Positions 17,957 through 23,909 of a stretch of DNA of 64,000 bases are shown piece after piece. The stretch's first letter is position 1. Each line of letters begins with the position of its first letter. The stretch comes from Sphingobacteriales bacterium. Lineage in GTDB: Bacteria; Bacteroidota; Bacteroidia; Chitinophagales; Chitinophagaceae. The stretch lies in contig JACRJO010000010.1 in assembly GCA_016219985.1 (NCBI GenBank), forward strand, positions 62,001 to 126,000, given 5' to 3'. The notes below the pieces were generated by a model. It did not search any database. It was given only the letters and a program-made list of their open reading frames with translations, and was not told the DNA's origin. The translations under genes and the position numbers were made by a program.

Positions 17957-18463
17957 ATGGGTATGAAAAAAATAGCAATGGTTTGCTTTTCATTGTCCGC
18001 CGTTTGTATGTTGCTTGTCTCTTTTACCGGGGCCGGGAAAAGAGGGGCTGGTATTCCCTATCCCGAGGGTTTTCGTTATTGGGTGCATATAAAAACAAAC
18101 CTGACAGGCTTCAGGAACCAGCCGCAACGAAAATTTGATGGATTTCACCAGATCTATGCGAATAAACAAGCTGTGGAGGGCTATAAGACCGGGCATTTCC
18201 CGGAAGGCTCCGTTATAGTCTTTGATAAGCACATGGCTGACACATCAGGCGGCGTGATCCAGCCTGGCGCGCGCAAATTCATCAACATCATGTACAAAAA
18301 CAGTGAGCAGTTTGCCAGCACAGGCGGTTGGGGTTTTGAAGAATTTACCGGTGAATCCAGGACAGAAGGGCGGCTGGATATTCAAAAGCAGAATAATTGC
18401 TTCAGTTCCTGTCACGGCAACCAGCAGGCGAACGATTTTGTGTTCAGCCATTTCAGGGAATAA
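17957..18463 (+). CDS. Cytochrome P460-family protein with CX3CH heme motif
   Basis: An exported c-type heme protein of 168 residues with an N-terminal signal (1-25) and a P460-like domain (PYPEGFRYWVHIKT, then GSVIVFDKH, then WGFEEFTGE). The heme attachment segment near the C-terminus reads NNCFSSCHGNQ, so Cys148 and Cys152 are separated by three residues (CX3CH) rather than the usual two. DFVFSHFRE closes the protein as in other P460 members. The best-known relatives oxidise hydroxylamine, but most Bacteroidota homologues are uncharacterised. A start at 17963 (MKKIAM) is equally possible. The gene stands alone. Confidence 0.82.
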   Translation: MGMKKIAMVCFSLSAVCMLLVSFTGAGKRGAGIPYPEGFRYWVHIKTNLTGFRNQPQRKFDGFHQIYANKQAVEGYKTGHFPEGSVIVFDKHMADTSGGVIQPGARKFINIMYKNSEQFASTGGWGFEEFTGESRTEGRLDIQKQNNCFSSCHGNQQANDFVFSHFRE

Positions 18464-18598
18464 TGGAGTCGGTTTTCGGCTGGGTGGGGTTAACCAGGTT
18501 GAGTTCTCTTGTCGGCAATCCGGTCAGGTCATAGCTGAATGTCTCCTTCAATAACCATTTCAGCCGGCGGTGACAATTTTTTATATATACCCGGCCGG

Positions 18599-19012
18599 TT
18601 AAATTTTCCCTCTCCATTTCATTTCTTCCGCTCTTTCCGCCTCCTGCTTACGCCGGAGCACTGTTTGTATCTGCTCGGCATAAATGAAAACAGTGATAAC
18701 CGAACAATACAGCAGTAATATGATCACCACCAGTGAGAAAGAACCGCCAGCCAGCCAGAGTAAAGCAATGGCAAAAGATATTACAGTGCTGATGATCAGC
18801 AACAGGGGGGCTATGGCTTTTTGCAGGGCCAGTAGTACAAAGGATACGATCATTAACAGGTAAGGGAGGATCATCAGGTTAGTGATCCAGTTGGCACGTA
18901 CAAAGGCCAGTTGCTGAACCAGGCAGGTTGCCGTAATCAATGTGCCAAATACACCGGAATAAGTACAAAATTCCTGCTGGCTTTTGGACAGGGGATTAAG
19001 CGGTGAAGACAT
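18599..19012 (-). CDS. Uncharacterised small membrane protein
   Basis: A 137-residue protein with four hydrophobic helices between about residues 18 and 112 and a charged C-terminal helix (QTVLRRKQEAERAEEMKWRG). No family is recognised. It lies 33 bp downstream of the alkyltransferase-like gene on the same strand and is probably the last gene of the TrmB/DUF5522/alkyltransferase-like transcript. Confidence 0.65.
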   Translation of the reverse strand: MSSPLNPLSKSQQEFCTYSGVFGTLITATCLVQQLAFVRANWITNLMILPYLLMIVSFVLLALQKAIAPLLLIISTVISFAIALLWLAGGSFSLVVIILLLYCSVITVFIYAEQIQTVLRRKQEAERAEEMKWRGKI

Positions 19013-19045
19013 AGGGATAAGTGTTGATTGAAAAACGGAAACTAA

Positions 19046-19435
19046 TTAAAAACCCAATTCCTCCGCCGGGTCCCAGAATAATTTTTTAAAATCAACGACC
19101 TGGTCATTTTTTACCCGGACCCCTTCTTTTTTCAGCAGTGCTTCCATCTGGCCCGGCGGGGTAAAATGATGTTTGCCGGTAAGCAGGCCAATGCGGTTGA
19201 CCACCCGGTGGGCCGGGACTTTGGGTCGTACACTGCCGGCGCCGTTCATGGCCCAGCCAACCATGCGGGCCGAGGACCTGGTACCGAGACAGGCGGCGAT
19301 GGCGCCATAAGAGGTAACTCTTCCTTTTGGGATCTGCCGGGCCACTTCATATACCAGGGAAAAGAAATTATCTTCTTTGGTCCCGGAGGGCCGGAGGGCT
19401 TTTAATTTTTCCGATGATTTTTTCTTGCTGGCCAT
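19046..19435 (-). CDS. Alkyltransferase-like protein (MGMT family, Cys replaced by Ala)
   Basis: A 129-residue protein with the DNA-binding domain of O6-alkylguanine-DNA alkyltransferases: IPKGRVTSYGAIAACLG and the segment AMNGAGS. The active-site motif, normally PCHRV, reads PAHRVVN, so the acceptor cysteine is missing. Alkyltransferase-like (ATL) proteins of this kind bind alkylated bases and hand them to nucleotide excision repair rather than removing the alkyl group. The C-terminal half of the family is present, but the N-terminal domain of full Ada/Ogt enzymes is not. It is cotranscribed with the DUF5522 and TrmB genes upstream. Assigned from motif; activity is inferred from the family. 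Confidence 0.88.
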   Translation of the reverse strand: MASKKKSSEKLKALRPSGTKEDNFFSLVYEVARQIPKGRVTSYGAIAACLGTRSSARMVGWAMNGAGSVRPKVPAHRVVNRIGLLTGKHHFTPPGQMEALLKKEGVRVKNDQVVDFKKLFWDPAEELGF

Positions 19436-19470
19436 AGGGTGAAGATAATAAATGACCGGGATGATTGAAA

Positions 19471-19674
19471 TCAGGGGTGTGAGGCCGGGGGTATATTTTC
19501 TTTTTTCTCCAGCAAGACCGTACGGCCGGGTTCGGGTACATTTTCATATTGGTAGGGACAATGGAGGCAACCATTGCCGCAGCAATATCCCTTTTCCAGG
19601 TGGTATGCTGCGGTAAGCACGATCAATCCGTCTTCATTAAAATAATAATGTATGCCCTCAGTGAGATGGTTCAT
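19471..19674 (-). CDS. DUF5522 family cysteine-rich small protein
   Basis: A 67-residue protein with the compact signature YCCGNGCLHCPY, where four cysteines could bind a metal. The preceding segment (HYYFNEDGLIVLTAAYHL) is characteristic of the DUF5522 family; function is unknown. Its first 17 bp overlap the end of the TrmB gene, so the two are translationally coupled, a hint of a tRNA- or nucleic-acid-related role. The C-terminal tail (about 46-67) is polar and looks disordered. Confidence 0.85.
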   Translation of the reverse strand: MNHLTEGIHYYFNEDGLIVLTAAYHLEKGYCCGNGCLHCPYQYENVPEPGRTVLLEKKENIPPASHP

Positions 19675-20368
19675 CTTTTGCTATGACTTCTTTTAAAATC
19701 GCGTCTTTTTCTTTATCACCCAGGTCGGCCGGTAACCCAAAACAGAGATAATGAACACGGTTGCTGCCGGCAATATCCAGCGACTCATAATGGGTTTTGA
19801 TTTGAAGTTCGTCGGGTACAATTGCCTGCCCGTACACATCCGCTGAATCCTGCTGCAGCGGGCACCGGTACAGGCTTATCACTGTTTTGGTAAACCGGTA
19901 CAGGTCCGGGCTGTCTGTTTTCAAATGGATATAACCACCAGGAGCGAGGAATTGTTGATAGAGCCGGAGAAATTTAGGATGAGTCAGCCTTTTTTTCGCC
20001 TTGGACAGTCTTAACTGGGGGTCGGGGAAAGTAATCCAGATCTCCGCCACTTCCCCCGGGGCAAAGTATTCAGCAATTTTATCAATCTGTGTACGCAGGA
20101 AAGCTACATTTCCGAGGCCTTGCTGCAATGCTTTTTTTGCACCCACCCAGATCCGGTTCCCCTTCAGGTCCACCCCGATAAAATTGCGGCCGGGATAAAG
20201 TTTTCCCAGTCCTACCGCGTATTCCCCCTTGCCGCAGGCCAGTTCGAGGGTAAGGGGATGATCGTTTCCAAAAAAAGCTTTCCAGGTTCCCGCGGTATGT
20301 TCCGGGAACTGCAATACATTTTTAAAAGTTTCCAGTTCGGCAAACCGGACTAATTTCTTCTGGCCCAT
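19658..20368 (-). CDS. trmB: tRNA (guanine-N7-)-methyltransferase
   Basis: SAM-dependent enzyme that makes m7G46 in the variable loop of tRNA. The start at 20368 (MGQKKLVRFAEL) is preferred over one three codons upstream because it matches the usual Bacteroidota N-terminus. The SAM-binding motif is LELACGKGEYAVGL, followed by FIGVDLKGNRIWVGAKKA. The catalytic/tRNA-binding loop is ITFPDPQLRLSKAKKRLTHP, and HLKTDSPDLY follows. About 236 residues, normal length. First gene of the cluster with DUF5522, the alkyltransferase-like protein and a membrane protein. Confidence 0.95.
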   Translation of the reverse strand: MGQKKLVRFAELETFKNVLQFPEHTAGTWKAFFGNDHPLTLELACGKGEYAVGLGKLYPGRNFIGVDLKGNRIWVGAKKALQQGLGNVAFLRTQIDKIAEYFAPGEVAEIWITFPDPQLRLSKAKKRLTHPKFLRLYQQFLAPGGYIHLKTDSPDLYRFTKTVISLYRCPLQQDSADVYGQAIVPDELQIKTHYESLDIAGSNRVHYLCFGLPADLGDKEKDAILKEVIAKDEPSH

Positions 20369-20404
20369 AGCGGGCAAAAATAAACTTTATATACAGATGC
20401 GGGA

Positions 20405-21334
20405 TCAAATCTTAACCTGCAGCCCGACCCCGATAATGGATTTGAATTGCAGGCCGGGAGAGGATCCGTTTTCGCCGAAGAGCCGCACATCATCATCGTA
20501 GATCATATCCACGTTCCAGCTGAAGGCAATGATTTTGGCCACTTTCGCCGAGAAAGTATTGGTCATGAACACATCCACATTCTGCGGGTCCTTTTTATAA
20601 TTGGAAAATAAGTCGATCCGGCTTTTGTAAGACACAAATTTATTAAAGGACCGCTGGTAGCCGATGGTGGCGAAAGCGCCGTTCTGGTTTATACTATGAG
20701 TATTGTGCGCCACCCCGTACTCCCCTTTCGCGGCCAGGCTGCTGTCTTTTACAAAAACCCAGCGGGAAGTGACCGGGGAAACAAAGATGGAGAGATCCTT
20801 CGTGGGTTTGTAATCAATGCCCTGGCTCAGCACGAGGTAGGCCGGGGAAAGAAAATCCGAGGCGAAGGTTTTGATATTATTCGGGTAGGTATATCCTTTC
20901 AGGAACTGTGAACGAAAATTAGCGAGTGTGGCCAGGTTGAATTTTTTATTGAGCGATAGCCCGTATTTGGATAAAAGATCAAAACGGTCGTCGTTCTTAC
21001 GGCTGCCTAGACTGGTGGTGTTGAGATAGCCAAAACTCACATCAAACGTATTATCCCAACTGTGCTTTTCTTTTTTATAAAAACCGAAAAGCCGCAGGCT
21101 GGTATTGACCGTAAAAGAAAAATCATCTCCGCCCGCTGCCCAGTTGCTCTGGCTGCCCTGCCCGATACTGAGGCTGTAGGTGCCCCCGGTCCTCCAGGCA
21201 TGATTGCCTGTATCCGGGATATCCCGTTTTACGGGGCGCAGGGATTCCACCTGTAGCTTTCTGACCACGGCATCCTGTGACCGGGCAGATGAGGCGGAAA
21301 ATAAAAGTAAAAAAATAAAAACAGACCTGTTCAT
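20405..21334 (-). CDS. DUF3078 domain-containing exported protein, paralogue 1
   Basis: A 309-residue exported protein with a cleavable signal (1-19, ending SARSQ) and the DUF3078 domain, which in Bacteroidota looks like an outer-membrane beta-barrel. It shows the family motif SNWAAGGDDFSFTVN and the segment LGSRKNDDRFDLLSKYG, shared almost word for word with the paralogue at 21540-22463. Alternating strands run to the C-terminus (GVGLQVKI). Function is unknown. It is not tightly linked to its paralogue: a 205-bp gap with repeat words separates them. Confidence 0.87.
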   Translation of the reverse strand: MNRSVFIFLLLFSASSARSQDAVVRKLQVESLRPVKRDIPDTGNHAWRTGGTYSLSIGQGSQSNWAAGGDDFSFTVNTSLRLFGFYKKEKHSWDNTFDVSFGYLNTTSLGSRKNDDRFDLLSKYGLSLNKKFNLATLANFRSQFLKGYTYPNNIKTFASDFLSPAYLVLSQGIDYKPTKDLSIFVSPVTSRWVFVKDSSLAAKGEYGVAHNTHSINQNGAFATIGYQRSFNKFVSYKSRIDLFSNYKKDPQNVDVFMTNTFSAKVAKIIAFSWNVDMIYDDDVRLFGENGSSPGLQFKSIIGVGLQVKI

Positions 21335-21448
21335 CCGGTTGGTTCGTTTACTTAATAAATGGGGTGTCCGTTTTTCAGAGGGTGCTGCAAAGATATTGCA
21401 GGGCAGAAACTGGCAAAGAAAAAAAATAGTATAAAGAAGATGTTAAAG

Positions 21449-21480
21449 TTAGTCGATAGTCAATAGTCGTTAGTCGATAG
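21449..21480. repeat. Short AGTCGATAGT-type low-complexity repeat tract
   Basis: Three to four degenerate units of TAGTCGATAGTC / CAATAGTCGT. A similar tract is at 1325-1350 beside a palindromic repeat. It lies in the gap between the two DUF3078 genes. Confidence 0.6.
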
Positions 21481-21539
21481 CCTGCGTCGCAGAATAATAA
21501 TCAGTAATCAATAATTTAATAATCAATAGCCGCATTCAA

Positions 21540-22463
21540 TCAGAATCGTATAAGAAAACCGATGCCTGCGAGCGACTTGACCTGCAGGGCGGCGGAGCGC
21601 TGGTTCTTGCCGAAGAGACGTACATCATCATCATAGATAAAATCAAGGCTCCAGGAAACGGATAATACTTTACCCAGTTTGGCATTCAGGATATTCGACA
21701 TAAAGAGGTCGATATTCTGCGGGTTGTGCCGGTAATTGGAGAAGAGATCGATCCGGCTTTTATAGGTTATATTCTTATTGATTTCACGCATATAGCTGAT
21801 CGTGGCAAAGGCGCCGAATTCCAGGTTTGACTTCTTGCCCGGGGTTACGCCGTATAGCCCTTTATTGGAGAGGGCGGTATCGCGGACGATCACCCAGCGG
21901 GCGGTAACCGGTGAGAAGAAGATCGAATGGTTCTTGTTGGGTTTGTAATCGAGGCCCAGGCTGGTCAGCAGGTAGCCCGGCGCCATAAAGGCCGAAGAAA
22001 ATGTTTTTACATTTTCGGGATAGGTGTATCCTTTGAAAAGCTGGGAACGGAGGTTAACGAGACCGGAGAGGTTAAGTTTGGGATTCAGGGCATGACCGTA
22101 TTTGGTCAGCAAATCGAAGCGGTCATCATTTTTCCGGCTGCCCAGGCTGGTGGTATTCATGTAGCCGACATTGAAATCAAAGGTATTGTCCCAGCTCTGT
22201 TTGTCTTTTTTGTAGAAAGCGTATAAACTGAGCAGGGAGTTGACAGAGATGGAAAAATTATCCCCCCCGGCGGCCCAGTTGCTCAATGAGCCCTGGGATA
22301 TATTGATGCCATACATGCCGCCTTTTCGCCAGGCTTTTTTGCTGGTATCCGCTTCTTTTTTGATCGTTCTTTCTGCTTCTGAACGAAGGGATTTTACCGT
22401 GTTGTCCTGGCTGGAAGCGAAAAAGGGAAGGATAAACAGGATAAAGGGGATTACTTTCTTCAT
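21540..22463 (-). CDS. DUF3078 domain-containing exported protein, paralogue 2
   Basis: A 307-residue exported protein with signal peptide (1-18, ending FFASS) and DUF3078 domain, in the same orientation as its paralogue. Shared blocks are SNWAAGGDNFSISVN, SWDNTFDFNVGYMNTTSLG, KNDDRFDLLTKYG and IYDDDVRLFGKN. The pair clearly arose by duplication. The predicted product is an outer-membrane beta-rich protein of unknown role. It is the first gene of the minus-strand series that runs down to 18599, and the repeat-rich gap 22464-23408 lies upstream. Confidence 0.87.
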   Translation of the reverse strand: MKKVIPFILFILPFFASSQDNTVKSLRSEAERTIKKEADTSKKAWRKGGMYGINISQGSLSNWAAGGDNFSISVNSLLSLYAFYKKDKQSWDNTFDFNVGYMNTTSLGSRKNDDRFDLLTKYGHALNPKLNLSGLVNLRSQLFKGYTYPENVKTFSSAFMAPGYLLTSLGLDYKPNKNHSIFFSPVTARWVIVRDTALSNKGLYGVTPGKKSNLEFGAFATISYMREINKNITYKSRIDLFSNYRHNPQNIDLFMSNILNAKLGKVLSVSWSLDFIYDDDVRLFGKNQRSAALQVKSLAGIGFLIRF

Positions 22464-22589
22464 ACAGGTTTAAAATAAATGGGGCAAAGGTAGGAATAGG
22501 AAGGAAAATAACAGGCGGGTATAAAGAAGGGAGTGAGTCTCATTCAGCTTTCCCTGTTGAAGAACTTTTGCTCCGCAAAGCGAAAATGC

Positions 22590-22614
22590 AACCCTTCTTT
22601 GCGTCTTTGCGGGG
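22590..22614. repeat. 25-bp direct repeat, unit a (unit b at 22813-22837)
   Basis: AACCCTTCTTTGCG followed by YCTTTGCGGG. A near-identical copy lies 223 bp further on at 22813-22837. CTTTGCG words of this type are common intergenic debris in Chitinophagia. No ORF in this stretch is convincing. Confidence 0.55.
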
Positions 22615-22812
22615 AATACATCGAAGGGGCGTCAATGCGTTCCCGGAAGATTTTTTGTATCCCGCAAAGCTTAAGAAGACTTCCGGAAAGGAGAAAAGTC
22701 GTTACAGTTGCAGAAAACCATTTCCATACAGGAACTCCGGGGACAAATAAATGCTAAGTGATTAAGCCGCGCGAAGAGAAACTCTTAAATATAGAATGCA
22801 GTAACATTTATT

Positions 22813-22837
22813 AACCCTTCTTTGCGCCTTTGCGGGA
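22813..22837. repeat. 25-bp direct repeat, unit b
   Basis: Second copy of the AACCCTTCTTTGCG-type unit at 22590-22614, with one internal T/C change and a divergent last base. Confidence 0.55.
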
Positions 22838-22897
22838 AACCTTATGCGATGCAGTGCGCATCTTCGGGATACGAAAGAGTCTTTCGGGAAAAAAGGG

Positions 22898-22961
22898 TGC
22901 CCCCGGGTCCCCTTCGGGAGACCCGGGGGCATAAAAAAGCCCTTGCTAAGGAGGCAAAGGC
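22898..22961. terminator. Two stacked hairpins (terminator-like)
   Basis: First hairpin 22898-22931: arms TGCCCCCGGGTC and GACCCGGGGGCA plus two inner pairs, closed by a TTCG tetraloop and followed by TAAAAAAG. Second hairpin 22939-22961: GCCCTTGC and GCAAAGGC with one mismatch. On the minus strand the pair lies downstream of the tRNA-like RNA gene and is read as a stem, a T-run and a stronger stem, so it could terminate that transcript. Confidence 0.5.
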
Positions 22962-23000
22962 TCCGCGGGCGATATTCGCCACGCGGTTAAAGTCGCACGA

Positions 23001-23080
23001 GAAAAAGCTGTAGGGGGAGGGATCGAATGCCGACGCTCTGGTCGGCATCCTGACCGGCTTCGCCGCGTCAGGACCTCCAC
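23001..23080. repeat. Interrupted partial duplicate of the tRNA-like gene 3' end
   Basis: Bases 23001-23026 plus 23073-23080 repeat the sequence at 23083-23117 (AAAAAGCTGTAGGGGGAGGG, then ATCGAACCTCCAC), which encodes the T-arm and acceptor of the RNA candidate. The copy is split in the T-loop by bases 23027-23072. That 46-bp insert folds into two adjacent hairpins: TGCCGAC/GTCGGCA at 23028-23047, and TCCTGAC/GTCAGGA with inner CGGC/GCCG at 23048-23073. Confidence 0.8.
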
Positions 23081-23090
23081 TAGAAAAAAG

Positions 23091-23262
23091 CTGTAGGGGG
23101 AGGGATCGAACCTCCACGGAGCAGTTAGCCAAAAAGCAAAGATTAGTGGTCAACCCTGGTCGGCCTTACCAAAAGTAACGTCGGCTCTACTTTTCGTTTG
23201 TCCTGTACTCTCCACCCCCGAGACGAGAGGGCATGTCTGCCAAAAATTTCATCACCCCACAG
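23091..23262 (-). ncRNA. tRNA-like RNA with an oversized variable region (candidate)
   Basis: Read on the minus strand, the ends form a 7-bp acceptor stem (TGTGGGG at 23261-23255 with CCCTACA at 23098-23092, one G-U) and an unpaired G follows. A perfect T-arm (GGAGG, loop TTCGATC, CCTCC; 23115-23099) abuts it exactly as in tRNA. After the 5' acceptor come TG (positions 8-9), a D-arm-like segment with ATG/CAT stem and GG in the loop, then an anticodon-like arm (CCCTC, 7-nt loop, GGGGG; 23231-23215). Between this arm and the T-arm lie about 99 nt (23214-23116), where a tRNA has 4-20. They include a hairpin AAAAGTA/TACTTTT. Position 33 is C, not U, so ordinary decoding is doubtful. A CTTTTTT run follows the 3' end. 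No tmRNA tag frame is visible. Function unknown. Confidence 0.55.
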
Positions 23263-23291
23263 TATAAAAAGAACTTCGTTGTTTGATGACA

Positions 23292-23323
23292 CAAATATAT
23301 AGCAGAATTCATTTTCGTTCCAA
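23292..23323 (-). promoter_or_regulatory. Bacteroidota-type promoter for the tRNA-like RNA
   Basis: On the minus strand a TTG (23323-23321) is followed after 21 nt by TATATTTG (23299-23292), an exact TAnnTTTG -7 element. Transcription would start near 23285, about 24 nt before the acceptor stem of the RNA candidate. Confidence 0.5.
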
Positions 23324-23353
23324 TATTTCTAAGAAATATTTTAAAAGTATAGA

Positions 23354-23389
23354 TTTTATTCAAATAAGTGGTACATTTATTGAATAAAA
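23354..23389. promoter_or_regulatory. Inverted repeat upstream of the Lrp-family gene
   Basis: Perfect 10-bp arms TTTTATTCAA (23354-23363) and TTGAATAAAA (23380-23389) with a 16-nt AT-rich spacer, ending 19 bp before the start codon. The position suits an autoregulatory operator, since Lrp-family genes are commonly self-controlled. The spacing is wide for a simple stem-loop terminator, and no T-run follows. Confidence 0.5.
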
Positions 23390-23408
23390 CTTAAAAACTG
23401 ATCTAAAA

Positions 23409-23873
23409 ATGGCTGCAAAATTGAATCTGGACAAACTGGACCTGCAGATCATCCACCAGATGATGGAGAATGCAGAGATATCCTATGCCGACCTGGGTAA
23501 AAAACTATTTGTTTCCGGTGGTACCATCCACGTTCGTATCAAAAAACTGCAGGAGGCCGGCGTGGTTAAAGGTACCAGGTTAAAGGCTGATCTCAAACAA
23601 CTGGGCTATGATGTGATCGCTTTTATCGGGATCTACCTGAAAGAAAGTTCACTCTACGATACCGTTGCCCGCGACCTGCAGAAGATCCCCGAGATCGTCC
23701 GGCTGAACTATACCACGGGTAACTACAGTATGTTTGCCGAGATCGTTTGCAAGGACATTACCCAGCTGCGCTCCGTACTGCACGACCAGCTGCAAAAGAT
23801 CAGGGGGATCGAAAGGACCGAAACCTTTATCTCCCTCGAGGAAAGTTTCAGCAGGAATGTAAAAGTAATCTGA
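23409..23873 (+). CDS. Lrp/AsnC family transcriptional regulator
   Basis: A 154-residue feast/famine regulator. The N-terminal winged helix (1-60) has LDLQIIHQMMENAEISYADL and the recognition segment SGGTIHVRIKKLQEAGVVKG. A RAM/ligand-binding domain (about 70-150) has IAFIGIYLKE, VRLNYTTGNYSMFAEIVC and RTETFISLEESF. These proteins form octameric discs and sense amino acids or other small ligands. The upstream inverted repeat suggests autoregulation. The flippase gene follows by 36 bp and may be cotranscribed, which would link regulation to glycan export; this is only inferred. Confidence 0.93.
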   Translation: MAAKLNLDKLDLQIIHQMMENAEISYADLGKKLFVSGGTIHVRIKKLQEAGVVKGTRLKADLKQLGYDVIAFIGIYLKESSLYDTVARDLQKIPEIVRLNYTTGNYSMFAEIVCKDITQLRSVLHDQLQKIRGIERTETFISLEESFSRNVKVI

Positions 23874-23909
23874 CGGGTTTCCCGCCCTGTTTCATCCATT
23901 GACCGCATT

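Noticed and set aside
22590..22837. Possible CRISPR array
   Set aside because: Only two 25-bp units 223 bp apart; no regular spacers and no cas genes.
22533..23013. Short plus-strand ORFs of 60-74 residues
   Set aside because: They consist of CTTTGCG-type repeats and hairpin sequence; no family and no support.
23091..23262. Ordinary tRNA or tmRNA gene
   Set aside because: Too long for a tRNA (171 nt), U33 missing, no CCA and no obvious anticodon; no tmRNA tag frame and too short for tmRNA. Kept as a tRNA-like candidate instead.
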